DNA of 64,000 nucleotides from the NCBI RefSeq assembly GCF_016584665.1, contig NZ_BBJB01000118.1, positions 23,948 through 87,947 on the forward strand, given 5' to 3'. Shown piece by piece: positions 16,935 to 25,614 of this stretch. The first letter of the stretch is position 1, and each line of letters begins with the position of its first letter. The position numbers were made by a program, and so were the translations under genes. The notes beneath the pieces were generated by a model. The model did no database searches, had not been told where the DNA came from, and saw only the letters and a program-made list of their open reading frames with translations. The stretch is from Pseudanabaena sp. lw0831 (GTDB lineage Bacteria > Cyanobacteriota > Cyanobacteriia > Pseudanabaenales > Pseudanabaenaceae).

Positions 16935-17978
16935 ATGAAACTAAAATTTAGAGAAATTTCTAGAATTACACTTACAGGGTTGCTCGCTTCTTCTGTTGTT
17001 GCTTGCCAAGGTTCAAATCTTGGCAGTTCATTGGAGGTGGCGATCGCTCCCGCCAGTCCATCAACTTCTGAGGCGATCGCAGAAAAACCCAATCAACCAA
17101 CCGCGATCGCTACATCACCCGCCAGCTCAAACCCAACCGCAAAACCTGAACCGAAACCAACTAATTCTCCTACTAGTTCCGTTAATACTATTAACAGCGA
17201 TCGCTTATCTACTCAAATGAAAGCGATCGCTCTTCAATCCTTGCCAAAGGAGTCAACCTCAGAAAAGAAATCACTTAAAGAAATTTTCTATGAACTTTTT
17301 TATATAAACTTTACTCATTCTAAGCCTCAATCTGGTGAATTTAGCGATCTAGAAACTGCACCTGCTCCTCTCAAAGCTTGGATTAAGGACTTAAACAAAT
17401 TAGGAACGATCGCTCCGAAAATAAGGCAAGAATTTAAGCCGAATATATTAGTTGCGCGTCGTGAATATGCGCGATGGTTATTAGAAACCAATAATCGACT
17501 TTATAAAAACCAACCTAGCCGCCAAATTCGGCTTGCTCAACCAACCGATAGCAATACTTTCCCTGATATTTCCCAAAGCCATCCTGACTTTGCAATTATT
17601 CAGGGCTTAGCCAATGCAGGACTGATCGGTGGAACAGGCGATCTCTTTCGTCCCAATGATCCGCTATTACGCGAAGAACTTGTGCAATGGAAGATCCCGC
17701 TTGATCTCAGACAACCTTTGCCCAGTGCCACATTAGAAACTGTTAGTCAATCATGGGGATTTAAAGATAGCGATCGCATTAGCGAGAAGGCTCTAAGTGC
17801 GATCTTTGCTGATGCTCAACTGCGCGATATTTCTAACATTCGACGCAGCTTTGGATTTACGACATTATTACAACCTCAAAAGCCAGTTACTCGTGCCGAG
17901 GCAGCCGCTTCACTTTGGTATTTTGGCACTGCGGTAGATGGCATATCGGTTAGCAAGGTTTTAGAAACTGAGCGATAA
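16935..17978 (+). CDS. SLH-domain lipoprotein
   Basis: 347 residues from the ATG at 16935, preceded by GAGGA at 16923; an in-frame start at 16899 lies in the spacer and is unlikely. MKLKFREISRITLTGLLASSVVAC ends in a lipobox (SVVAC), so it should be lipid-anchored. A Pro/Thr/Ser-rich linker (about 35-85) follows. SLH-like segments lie at about 130-180 and at 200-245 (FPDISQSHPDFAIIQGLANA ... FRPNDPLLREELVQW), with a last one near the C-terminus (QPKTRAEAAASLWYFG type). A structural cell-envelope role is inferred. The nuclease-like gene follows after 38 bp. Confidence 0.83.
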   Translation: MKLKFREISRITLTGLLASSVVACQGSNLGSSLEVAIAPASPSTSEAIAEKPNQPTAIATSPASSNPTAKPEPKPTNSPTSSVNTINSDRLSTQMKAIALQSLPKESTSEKKSLKEIFYELFYINFTHSKPQSGEFSDLETAPAPLKAWIKDLNKLGTIAPKIRQEFKPNILVARREYARWLLETNNRLYKNQPSRQIRLAQPTDSNTFPDISQSHPDFAIIQGLANAGLIGGTGDLFRPNDPLLREELVQWKIPLDLRQPLPSATLETVSQSWGFKDSDRISEKALSAIFADAQLRDISNIRRSFGFTTLLQPQKPVTRAEAAASLWYFGTAVDGISVSKVLETER

Positions 17979-18016
17979 TCAACGTTGAGGTCTATCTATA
18001 AAACGGGAGAAAAGCG

Positions 18017-18640
18017 ATGGTTCAAACTCTACAAGCTTCAAGGCTCAGCTTATATGATGTCAAAAACAAGTTTCACTTACAGCAAGATAGAAACGATACA
18101 TTTTTTACTGATTTATTAGGTTCGGCTCCTGCGCTTAGTGAATTTGAGAAACAACAATTGGATCGCACAAGGCAACAATACCTTTACCTTGCTGATCGCC
18201 CACTGTTAGAAGTAACCGTCAAGATGGTTACTTTGTCGCCATTGCTATCTCTAGCAGGTTTTTACGATCCACCTTTTTATACAACCTTAGAAGAATCCAT
18301 TGAGTTAGTGTCTCAGGACGAGGTAGAAGTGGTGCGGGGACAGATAGATATCTTAGTGTTACAACAAGTAATCTGGGTATTGGCGATCGAAGCTAAAAGT
18401 ATTCAATATGACGTGATGGTTGCGCTGCCACAAGCTTTGACCTATATGATTGCTAGTTCTAACCCCGCTCAAACTAGATTTGGACTAATTACCAATGGAC
18501 GAGAGTTTCGCTTTATCAAACTAGATTCTGAAGTTGAACCAATTTATACCTTATCCAGAGTCTTTTCATTGTCTGAAGTAGAAAACCATTTATATGTAGT
18601 GCTACAAATTTTAAAATCTCTCGGTCAGTTAGTTATATAG
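18017..18640 (+). CDS. PD-(D/E)XK nuclease-like protein (type I R-subunit related)
   Basis: 207-residue protein with a PD-(D/E)XK-like core: VVRGQIDILVLQQVIWVLAIEAKS (D of GQID, then E and K of EAK), as in the N-terminal nuclease domain of type I restriction R subunits. No helicase domain follows, and no HsdM or HsdS is nearby, so it is a stand-alone form common in cyanobacteria. AGGAG-like GGGAGAAAAG precedes the ATG at 18017. It ends in a region of palindromes. Restriction function cannot be claimed. Confidence 0.75.
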   Translation: MVQTLQASRLSLYDVKNKFHLQQDRNDTFFTDLLGSAPALSEFEKQQLDRTRQQYLYLADRPLLEVTVKMVTLSPLLSLAGFYDPPFYTTLEESIELVSQDEVEVVRGQIDILVLQQVIWVLAIEAKSIQYDVMVALPQALTYMIASSNPAQTRFGLITNGREFRFIKLDSEVEPIYTLSRVFSLSEVENHLYVVLQILKSLGQLVI

Positions 18641-18664
18641 CTGTTGCCATTTTAGTTAAAATAT

Positions 18665-18715
18665 AAATCCCAAAATGAGAGGCGGTGCGAAGCGCCGCCT
18701 CTCATTTTGGATTTT
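18665..18715. repeat. Family A palindrome
   Basis: 24-bp arms with CAAAATGAGAGGCGG and loop GAA, two mismatches, 25 bp after the nuclease-like gene. Probable terminator. Confidence 0.7.
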
Positions 18716-18735
18716 AAGTGGCGACAGATGTGTAG

Positions 18736-18770
18736 AAATGAAAAACGGCGCTTTGCGCCGTTTTTCATTT
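18736..18770. repeat. Family A palindrome
   Basis: Perfect 16-bp arms AAATGAAAAACGGCGC with loop TTT. It comes 20 bp after the previous one, so the two hairpins are in tandem. Confidence 0.75.
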
Positions 18771-18836
18771 TGCAATTTTTGATATAGAGAGGCTAGAATA
18801 TTAGTAATTGTTATTGTTGAGAAAAATTAATACATC

Positions 18837-19055
18837 ATGTCTCAGTATCAACGTATCGAGTACTTAATTGGGAAAGATGGCAAAATCGTTGAACGGGCGG
18901 TTGATATGACTGGTAGCGAATGCGTTGCGATCGCTGCTGAAATTGAGTCGAATTTAGGGAAAGTTGAAACTCGCCAATTATTACCTAATTATTACGAGAC
19001 ATCTGATCAAAATCTTGACTGCAATACGCATGAGCAAGTTCAGTTCGAGCAATAA
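18837..19055 (+). CDS. DUF2997-family small protein
   Basis: 72 residues: MSQYQRIEYLIGKDGKIVERAVDMTGSECVAIAAEIESNLGKV. This matches the cyanobacterial DUF2997 family, whose members often lie beside a Ycf35/DUF1257 gene. No such neighbour is present here. No signal or membrane segment. Function unknown. Confidence 0.8.
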   Translation: MSQYQRIEYLIGKDGKIVERAVDMTGSECVAIAAEIESNLGKVETRQLLPNYYETSDQNLDCNTHEQVQFEQ

Positions 19056-19193
19056 ACCTAAGTTTCTGTAGGTACGTTTGCCATTTAGGTCGTATTAACG
19101 AACCTAATATTTTCTAAAACTTATTGGATTTACCTAATGTTTTAGGATTGCTAACTTTCTTGATAGCAATGATTTTAGCATTTATACCAATTC

Positions 19194-19289
19194 TCGAAAG
19201 TGTATTCGCACTTTCGAGAATTAAAAATCAAACCCAGCAAGGGTTTTAATCCCTCAAAATGGCAACGCCATTTTGAGTATTGATATTAC
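19194..19289 (+). repeat. Family C triple-hairpin element, copy 2
   Basis: TATACCAATTCTCGAAAGTG pairs with CACTTTCGAGAATT; then AAACCCAGCAAGGGTTTT; then CAAAATGGCAACGCCATTTTG; ending ATTGATATTA. It is the best-preserved copy, lying in the 374-bp gap before the PHP gene. Confidence 0.8.
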
Positions 19290-19429
19290 AGGTAAATTAG
19301 GATTGGCTTGCCAGTGCACTAAGTTTGAGAAGTTGTTTCGATAAAAGTTAAGATGATTGCCCTTATCTGGGTAAAATTGCGATCAAGAAATTAAGAATTG
19401 TTAAAGATTTGCTTATGTAGAGATTTGCC

Positions 19430-20128
19430 ATGGTAACTCAAACTCCATTATTGATATCAGAATCGAGTGCAACCAGTAGGCTCCGAAAGGTTTTCTCGTC
19501 CGTCGATGCCGTGAGTTGTCCGCATAGGCTAAATTTCCATTTGCATACAGTGTATTCTGACGGCAAGATGCAGCCTGTGGATTTAATCCAACAGGCGATC
19601 GCTTTGCGCATATCCGATCTTGCTATTACCGATCACCATGCGATCGCGGGCTATTACATAGCTAAGAAGTACCTTGAGCAATCTATGAGTCAGTCTGCTG
19701 ATCCCCGCTCTTTGCCAACTCTCTGGTCTGGGATCGAAGTTAATGCCAGTTTGATTTTTACTGAAGTACATATTCTTGGCTATGGATTTGATCCCCAACA
19801 TGAGGCGATGCATCCTTATTTGCAAGGCAAAACTACCGCAGGTCTGGACTATCAAGCAATTAGTGTGATCAAGGCGATGCATTTGGCTGGAGGCTTAGCA
19901 GTGCTTGCTCATCCTGCCCGATATAGGCGATCGCCTGAAGACTTGATCCCCGCCGCCGCCGCTTTAGGGATTGATGGCATTGAAACCTACTACGGATACG
20001 ACAATAGCGACCCATGGAAGCCCAGTCCACGCCAAACCGAAGAAATTCGACAACTTGCAGAATCATATGGATTAATGCATACCTGCGGGACAGACTCTCA
20101 CGGGTTTAAAATCAGTAAAAGACTTTAG
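19430..20128 (+). CDS. PHP-domain metal-dependent phosphoesterase
   Basis: 232 residues. The polymerase-and-histidinol-phosphatase fold is shown by NFHLHTVYSDG (H37, H39 and the following Asp), LAITDHHAIAGY, a central GIEVNA, AVLAHPARYR and the C-terminal CGTDSHG, which together supply the metal ligands. Relatives (RNase AM/YciV type) remove nucleotides from RNA 5' ends or dephosphorylate pAp. Substrate here is unknown. The ATG at 19430 is chosen. A hairpin after the stop separates it from the flavoprotein gene. Confidence 0.87.
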   Translation: MVTQTPLLISESSATSRLRKVFSSVDAVSCPHRLNFHLHTVYSDGKMQPVDLIQQAIALRISDLAITDHHAIAGYYIAKKYLEQSMSQSADPRSLPTLWSGIEVNASLIFTEVHILGYGFDPQHEAMHPYLQGKTTAGLDYQAISVIKAMHLAGGLAVLAHPARYRRSPEDLIPAAAALGIDGIETYYGYDNSDPWKPSPRQTEEIRQLAESYGLMHTCGTDSHGFKISKRL

Positions 20129-20132
20129 CCTC

Positions 20133-20173
20133 TCGGTGAAACAAACCTCGCATAGCGAGGTTTGTTTCACCGA
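20133..20173. terminator. Hairpin between PHP and flavoprotein genes
   Basis: Perfect 19-bp arms TCGGTGAAACAAACCTCGC with loop ATA, four bases after the PHP stop codon. Confidence 0.7.
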
Positions 20174-20196
20174 ATCAAATTGCCGTTCAGAGAAAA

Positions 20197-21699
20197 ATGA
20201 CAGAAAAACCAAAAGTAATCATCGTTGGCGCAGGTTGGGCGGGACTAGGTGCAACTTATCAACTCACAAAACAAGGCTATGACGTAACCTTGCTAGAGGC
20301 GGGATCGCAAGCGGGTGGATTGGTAGCAGGATGGAAAACGCAAGGGGGAAGATCAGTTGAAGCTGGCATTCATGGCTTTTGGTATCCCTACTGTAATATT
20401 TTTTCCTTAGTCAAAGAATTAGAGCTTGATCCATTTACGGCTTGGACGAGATCGGCTCAATACTCTCCCGCAGGCTTAGAAGTCGAGTCACCTATTTTTC
20501 AGGCCCTGCCGCGTTTGCCTTCGCCCCTTGGCACATTTGCCTATACTCAATTTAAAAGATTGCCCTTAAGCGATCGCCTTTCCGCCTTGCCATTGATGTA
20601 TGCAATTGTGGATTTTGATAATTCTGACGATGCTTGGAAACGTTACGACGGGATGACCGCCCGCGAACTATTTCGTCAATATGGGGTATCGGAAAGGCTA
20701 TACCGCGAATCATTTGAGCCAATGCTGTTAGTCGGTCTTTTTGCCCCAGGGGAGCAATGCTCGGCAGCCGCAGCATTAGGAATGCTTTATTATTTCATCT
20801 TGGCGCATCAAGCAGATTTTGATGTGGTCTGGTGCCGCGGCACGGTCGGCGAAAAAATCTTTAAACCTTGGTGCGATCGCATTAAAGTACTAGGCGGTAA
20901 AATCCTCACCGATCGCCGTGTTAGTGATGTCCGCGTTGATGATTCTGGCAAAATTACGGCGGTAATTTGTGGTGATGAAAGCTTTGAAGCTGATGCGGTG
21001 ATCTTCTCCGTGGGCATTTCGGGAATGCAGAAAATTGTGGCGAATAGTCCTGCTTTGCAAAAGCGTAGCGAATTTCGTAACTTGATGAACTTGGGCGCGA
21101 TCGATGTATTAGCAGTGAGGCTATGGTTCGATCGCAAAATCAATATTCCCCGTCCATCCAATGCCTGTTTTGGTTTTGACGTAACTACAGGCTGGACATT
21201 TTTTGATCTCAATGCGCTCCATGATGAATATGCTGATGAGACAGGATCAGTGATCGAAGTCGATTTTTATCATGCAAATCAATTTTTGCCTCTTGATAAT
21301 CAGGAAATTATTGCGATCGTCCAGAAATATTTGGCTTCATGTTTACCAGAATTTGAGACAGCCAAAGTTATTGATAGCAGCGTAATTCGCTTGCCTCGTG
21401 CGGTGACTCATTTTGCCCCTGGGAGTTATCAGCATTTGCTTAGATCTATTACCAGTTTCCCAAATTTATATATGAGTGGTGACTGGGTGATTACCAATCA
21501 CGGCTCATGGTCACAGGAAAAAGCTTATGTCACAGGTTTAGAAGCTGCAAATCTAGTCATTCAACAATTTAGTCATGGCAACATGACTCAGATTTTGCCG
21601 ATTGAAGCCGATGAACCTCATATCCAGATTGCGCGATCGCTCAATCAAACCCTAAGAAATATCGCAAAATCCTTGATTCCTAATTTCTCACTGCCATAA
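20197..21699 (+). CDS. Carotenoid desaturase-like FAD-dependent oxidoreductase
   Basis: 500-residue flavoprotein of the phytoene/zeta-carotene desaturase superfamily. The FAD dinucleotide fold is at the N-terminus (VIIVGAGWAGLGATYQL ... LLEAGSQAGG), and the C-terminal FAD signature is NLYMSGDWVITNHGSWSQEKAYVTGLEAA. FWYPYCNIFSLVKELELDPF resembles zeta-carotene desaturase (CrtQ). Whether it acts on carotenoids cannot be decided from sequence alone. It stands alone with flanking hairpins, so probably has its own promoter in the 70-bp gap. Confidence 0.82.
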   Translation: MTEKPKVIIVGAGWAGLGATYQLTKQGYDVTLLEAGSQAGGLVAGWKTQGGRSVEAGIHGFWYPYCNIFSLVKELELDPFTAWTRSAQYSPAGLEVESPIFQALPRLPSPLGTFAYTQFKRLPLSDRLSALPLMYAIVDFDNSDDAWKRYDGMTARELFRQYGVSERLYRESFEPMLLVGLFAPGEQCSAAAALGMLYYFILAHQADFDVVWCRGTVGEKIFKPWCDRIKVLGGKILTDRRVSDVRVDDSGKITAVICGDESFEADAVIFSVGISGMQKIVANSPALQKRSEFRNLMNLGAIDVLAVRLWFDRKINIPRPSNACFGFDVTTGWTFFDLNALHDEYADETGSVIEVDFYHANQFLPLDNQEIIAIVQKYLASCLPEFETAKVIDSSVIRLPRAVTHFAPGSYQHLLRSITSFPNLYMSGDWVITNHGSWSQEKAYVTGLEAANLVIQQFSHGNMTQILPIEADEPHIQIARSLNQTLRNIAKSLIPNFSLP

Positions 21700-21702
21700 T
21701 AA

Positions 21703-21743
21703 GTGTGAATTTTGTTACGCCGTAGGCGCAACAAAATTCACAC
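21703..21743. terminator. Hairpin after the flavoprotein gene
   Basis: 19-bp arms GTGTGAATTTTGTTACGCC, one mismatch, loop GTA, four bases after the stop. Confidence 0.7.
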
Positions 21744-21813
21744 CTGAGCACATAATTAGCCAGTAATCAATGTAAAATTGGATACGGTTAGACTAACCTA
21801 ATAAAACTTTTTT

Positions 21814-22542
21814 ATGCTCTTAACAGAACAAGCTCCCTCGACTGCTAAAAACACTGTCGGTTTTGTCTTAGTGGTGGAGGACGAAGCGATTATTCAAGAG
21901 GCGATCGCGCTAACTTTGAGTGAAGAAGGTTACAGTATTTTATTGGCTGAAGATGGCTACAGCGCTTTACAAATTGCTAAAACTGCGGCAAGGCTTGATT
22001 TAGTAATTTTAGATGTGATGTTGCCATCAATAAATGGACTAGATTTTTGCCGCATTTTGCGCCACGAAGGCAATAATGTCCCTGTATTGATGATTAGTGC
22101 TAGAGGTAATGAATCCGATCGCATTGTGGGCTTGGAAGTCGGAGCTGATGATTATCTCAGCAAACCTTTTGGAATGAAGGAACTAGTGGCTCGTTGTCGA
22201 GCTTTGCTACGCCGTAGTCGTCGCGAATTTGTGGCAACAAATGCCACGGTTTATAAATTTGGTGATATCACCATGTATCCCGATGAATGCCGCGTCACGA
22301 TTAATGAAACTGAAATTAATCTTTCGCCTAAAGAATTTCGCTTGCTCGATCTATTTATGAGTCATCCTCGCCGTGTCTGGTCACGGGAGCAACTTCTAGA
22401 AAAAGTTTGGGGCGTAGATTTCGTTGGTGATAGCAAAACTGTCGATGTACATATTCGTTGGCTGCGCGAAAAAATCGAAGTCGATCCTAGCGACCCGAAG
22501 CATATTGTTACGGTTAGAGGCTTTGGATATCGCTTAGGCTAG
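21814..22542 (+). CDS. OmpR/PhoB-family response regulator (SphR-like)
   Basis: 242 residues. Receiver domain 17-130: acidic pair in LVVEDEA, phosphoacceptor Asp in VILDVMLP, Thr/Ser in LMISARG and Lys in LSKPFG. The winged-helix domain at about 145-240 has INLSPKEFRLLDLFM and VWSREQLLEKVWG, then TVDVHIRWLREKI and TVRGFGYRLG. The DNA-binding half resembles cyanobacterial SphR (phosphate response). No cognate histidine kinase is adjacent, so the assignment is tentative. The stop codon lies inside the palindrome that follows. Confidence 0.85.
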   Translation: MLLTEQAPSTAKNTVGFVLVVEDEAIIQEAIALTLSEEGYSILLAEDGYSALQIAKTAARLDLVILDVMLPSINGLDFCRILRHEGNNVPVLMISARGNESDRIVGLEVGADDYLSKPFGMKELVARCRALLRRSRREFVATNATVYKFGDITMYPDECRVTINETEINLSPKEFRLLDLFMSHPRRVWSREQLLEKVWGVDFVGDSKTVDVHIRWLREKIEVDPSDPKHIVTVRGFGYRLG

Positions 22543-22595
22543 TCAAAAAAAAGAGAGGTGGTGCAACGCACCATCCCTCTTTTTTTTGACTAGCC
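22537..22595. terminator. Palindrome overlapping the regulator stop codon
   Basis: 28-bp arms with one mismatch (GGCTAGTCAAAAAAAAGAGA...), loop AAC. The left arm includes the last codon and the TAG stop. It forms a strong terminator with a T8 tract on the plus strand. Confidence 0.75.
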
Positions 22596-22624
22596 TCACA
22601 TAGTGAGGCTTTAACCCAAGAAGT

Positions 22625-22693
22625 TAGTCCATAAAACCCAAAAGAGAGTTGAGTCGCTTTGCGACTCAACTCTCTTTTGGGTTTTATGGACTA
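22625..22693. repeat. Family A palindrome (AAACCCAAAAGAGAGTTG type)
   Basis: Perfect 33-bp arms beginning TAGTCCATAAAACCCAAAAG, loop TTT. This is the longest perfect example in the window. It is followed by about 370 AT-rich bases with no gene. Confidence 0.85.
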
Positions 22694-23064
22694 AAGCTAT
22701 ACAAATTTAAGCCATTCGCACAATTCTTTTATTTCAATTTATTGATACGTTGAATTCAAGCAAAAAGTCTATCAAAAAAACTTTCCGAGACAAAATAAAC
22801 AGGTTTTTCACTATACTGATAAAATCGAACTCGATATAATTAAATTACGAATAATTAGCAATAAATAGTTAAATAATTCATGTATTAAACTAGTTATATA
22901 TGCTCTCTAATGAAATTGATGAATCGGAAATGGGTTGCAGGGGATAAATATTTAAGTGGATCTCTTATAAGTTAGAAAAACCTAAACTAAACTAAATATA
23001 GACTTTATTGCTTGTTGAATATTGACCTTGTTGTTTGGTCTAATACTAATACAGGTATAAAGGA
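22694..23064 (+). promoter_or_regulatory. AT-rich upstream region of the ComFB gene
   Basis: 370 bases without coding potential. The sequence is AT-rich with repeated AATTAAATTA-like tracts. It probably carries the promoter and leader of the following gene; no specific operator was recognised. Confidence 0.35.
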
Positions 23065-24162
23065 ATGCTTGGATTTGTCAACGTTTTAGAAGAGATACTG
23101 GTCAGAGAAACCTATATTCAAATCGAAGAACTTCGTCCAGAAATACAACCTAAAGTCAAAGTTGCAGAGGTGGTAGCCTATGCACTTAATCGTTTACCTC
23201 CATTATTTGCCACATCTATCAAGGGCTGGCAATATCAGTATGAATATGCTTTGAATGAATTACAACCTCAAATGACACAGTTAGTCAGGCAGGGGATTAA
23301 AACAGTCTTATTTGGCGATCCTCTACACGATCTAACGCCGCTACCTAATCATCTATTTACCAATAGTGCAGGAGTACTTTATCAGTTAAGTCGAATTTTA
23401 GGACGCAAAAATTTACGCTGGCGAGATGTCCCAGCCTTAGTTGAAGCTACGGTTAGTAAAACTACCTATGTAACTAAAATGAATAGTCAGACAGTAATTC
23501 AATCTGACCAAGAAACTGTTGTGCAAGATGTTAGTCATCTGAGCAGACATACAAAAGCATTGCTTTCCAGTTCAAAACGATTTATGGAAAAGCAAATTGC
23601 TCAAAAGCAACAGGAATTAAAGCGACAAGAATTATGTCTACAAGACTCTAGTCTTTTTGTTGCTCAAGGGCTGTCATATGGAAATTCTTGGGCTTATGAT
23701 AAGAAAGCAAAGGATGCTGTTGAAATGGAATATAGAGCACTACAAGCCTACACGCTACAAGCACAGTTAGGTCTGGTTAATGTCCTAGAGCATCTTGTAT
23801 TTCGAGCTATGGAACGTATTGCGAAACCAGAGTTATATGAACGAATTAATCACAATGAAGTAGCTGCCTATGCTCTAAATCGATTGCCTCCAATGTATGC
23901 AACTAGCGATCGCGGATTTAAGTATGTAAGGCAGAGAATCATTACAGAATTTGCACGCGAATTGATTGGCGCTGTGCGTACTGGAGTGATGAAAGTTCTG
24001 CAAGCTTCGTATGCAGATGTTCCTCCTATCTATGCCTATCAGTTTGAGCGGGAGTATGAACAATCAATGCAGGTTTTAAACAGTTTTTTTAAAAGAGACG
24101 ATGTTTCATTCCACAATATTGTGCTAATTGTGCAAGATTTATTGGTGTGTCAATCTGCATAA
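23065..24162 (+). CDS. Protein with two ComFB domains
   Basis: 365 residues with two copies of the ComFB (late competence) domain. The N-terminal one (about 1-90) contains NVLEEILVRETYIQIEEL and VVAYALNRLPPLFATSIKGWQYQ. The second (about 240-330) contains NVLEHLVFRAMERIA and VAAYALNRLPPMYATSDRGFKYV. A charged, Gln/Lys-rich segment (about 175-215) separates them. ComFB proteins have recently been described as cyclic-dinucleotide receptors. Tandem domains in one chain are unusual to my knowledge. The ATG at 23065 follows AAAGG. Confidence 0.82.
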   Translation: MLGFVNVLEEILVRETYIQIEELRPEIQPKVKVAEVVAYALNRLPPLFATSIKGWQYQYEYALNELQPQMTQLVRQGIKTVLFGDPLHDLTPLPNHLFTNSAGVLYQLSRILGRKNLRWRDVPALVEATVSKTTYVTKMNSQTVIQSDQETVVQDVSHLSRHTKALLSSSKRFMEKQIAQKQQELKRQELCLQDSSLFVAQGLSYGNSWAYDKKAKDAVEMEYRALQAYTLQAQLGLVNVLEHLVFRAMERIAKPELYERINHNEVAAYALNRLPPMYATSDRGFKYVRQRIITEFARELIGAVRTGVMKVLQASYADVPPIYAYQFEREYEQSMQVLNSFFKRDDVSFHNIVLIVQDLLVCQSA

Positions 24163-24166
24163 TGAC

Positions 24167-24227
24167 AACATCGCTCCAAAGATGACATGCGGCGCTTTGC
24201 GCCGCATGTCATCTTTGGAGCGATGTT
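24167..24227. repeat. Family A palindrome
   Basis: 29-bp arms AACATCGCTCCAAAGATGAC... with loop TTT, immediately after the ComFB gene stop codon. Probable terminator. Confidence 0.8.
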
Positions 24228-24256
24228 TTATAGCTGTCGCCAAATGGATCAAAATA

Positions 24257-24311
24257 CAAAACCCAAAAGAGAGTTGAGGCGCGAAGCGCCTCAACTCTCT
24301 TTTGGGTTTTG
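24257..24311. repeat. Family A palindrome (AAACCCAAAAGAGAGTTG type)
   Basis: Perfect 26-bp arms CAAAACCCAAAAGAGAGTTG..., loop GAA. Its outer arms are the same as at 22625 and 26665, while the inner stem differs. Between convergent genes. Confidence 0.85.
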
Positions 24312-24349
24312 ATTTTGTCCTAAACAGTAAGGCTTTTGATATTTATATT

Positions 24350-24595
24350 TTAAACTGAGGCCTGCTCATCTTGTTTGGGTAAAAGTTCTGGAACAGGATC
24401 ATAACCACCTATATTCCAAGGATGGCAACTACAAATCCGTTTTACAGATAGTCCCCCTCCTTTGACTAAACCAAAGCGATTGATCGCTTTGGCTGCATAT
24501 TGCGAACAGGTCGGTTGAAATCGACATCTCGGCGGAAATAATGGCGAAATGCACAATCGATAAAACTGAATCAATAAAATGACAAGTTTTTTCAT
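24350..24595 (-). CDS. yidD: Membrane protein insertion efficiency factor YidD
   Basis: 81 residues with the diagnostic YidD sequence: [27 protein letters not shown] then [18 protein letters not shown]. The conserved cysteines C38/C49-region and the CHPW motif are present, and the N-terminal amphipathic helix is intact. It assists YidC/Oxa1-mediated insertion at the inner membrane. The usual rnpA/yidC neighbours are not present here; it diverges from aguB. Confidence 0.95.
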   Translation of the reverse strand: MKKLVILLIQFYRLCISPLFPPRCRFQPTCSQYAAKAINRFGLVKGGGLSVKRICSCHPWNIGGYDPVPELLPKQDEQASV

Positions 24596-24669
24596 GGATT
24601 TTTACGTGACTGCGCTAGGCTATTGATAAAGCTATAGCCACATCTTAACGTTTTCATCCTAATACTCTG

Positions 24670-25524
24670 ATGTCATCCTCCAAAAACGTCGCGATCGCTG
24701 TTATTCAGGCATCCCTAAATGCTGATTTAGCTACTAATGTTGCTAAAATCTCCGACTTAGTGAGCAAAGCAGCCCATCAGGGTGCAAAGGTGATTTTGCC
24801 ACCAGAATTGTTTGAAAGTCCTTATTTTTGTCGAGAAGAGCGCGATCGCTTTTTTGATTGGGCGCAACCTGTGAAAGATCATCCGACGATTGCTCATTTC
24901 CAAAAGCTAGCTCAAGAACTTAATGTGGTAATTCCTGTTTCATTTTTTGAGAAATCAGGACAGGTCTATTACAACAGTTTGGCGATGGTTGATGCTGATG
25001 GTGCATTGCTTGGTATTTATCGCAAAAGCCATATTCCCGATGGACCTGGTTACGAAGAAAAGTTTTATTTTCGAGGCGGCGATACGGGCTTTAAAGTTTG
25101 GGACACAGCTTTTGGCAAAATCGGCGTAGGCATATGTTGGGATCAGTGGTTTCCTGAATGTGCAAGAGCAATGGTATTGATGGGTGCAGAGATTTTGCTA
25201 TACCCAACTGCGATCGGCTCTGAACCTGAAGAACCAAATCTAAATACTAAAGATCCTTGGCAACGCGCCATGATTGGCCATGCCGTTAGTAATGTAATCC
25301 CTGTGGCAGCGGCAAATCGGATCGGCTTAGAGGGAAATCAAACTTTTTATGGTCATTCCTTTATTGCCAACCATCGCGGCGATAAGGTTGCAGAGTTTAA
25401 TGACACCGAGGAAGGTGTAATTTTAGCCAGTTTTGATCTCGATCAAGTCCGACTTAATCGAGCCTCCTTTGGATTTTTTCGCGATCGCCGTCCTGATTTA
25501 TATCAGGTTTTGTTATCTCCCTAA
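24670..25524 (+). CDS. aguB: N-carbamoylputrescine amidohydrolase
   Basis: Nitrilase-superfamily enzyme hydrolysing N-carbamoylputrescine to putrescine in the arginine/agmatine route to polyamines. The Glu-Lys-Cys triad is visible: E46 in LPPELFESPYFC, K119 in RKSHIPDGPGYEEKFYF and C156 in GICWDQWFPE. 284 residues is the normal length. The ATG at 24670 gives MSSSKNVAIAVIQ. No agmatine deiminase gene is adjacent. A family C element follows the stop. Confidence 0.92.
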   Translation: MSSSKNVAIAVIQASLNADLATNVAKISDLVSKAAHQGAKVILPPELFESPYFCREERDRFFDWAQPVKDHPTIAHFQKLAQELNVVIPVSFFEKSGQVYYNSLAMVDADGALLGIYRKSHIPDGPGYEEKFYFRGGDTGFKVWDTAFGKIGVGICWDQWFPECARAMVLMGAEILLYPTAIGSEPEEPNLNTKDPWQRAMIGHAVSNVIPVAAANRIGLEGNQTFYGHSFIANHRGDKVAEFNDTEEGVILASFDLDQVRLNRASFGFFRDRRPDLYQVLLSP

Positions 25525-25614
25525 TACCAATTCCCGAAAGTGTAACTACACTTTTGGGAATCAAAAAACCTTACAAAATAGGCGGCACTTCGTGCGACCT
25601 ATTTTGTTATACCC
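25522..25614 (+). repeat. Family C element, copy 3 (variant third hairpin)
   Basis: AATACCAATTCCCGAAAGTG pairs with CACTTTTGGGAATC. The second hairpin is missing, and the third is replaced by ACAAAATAGGCGGCAC with a TTC loop and a near-perfect partner. It overlaps the 3' ends of both converging genes. Confidence 0.65.
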
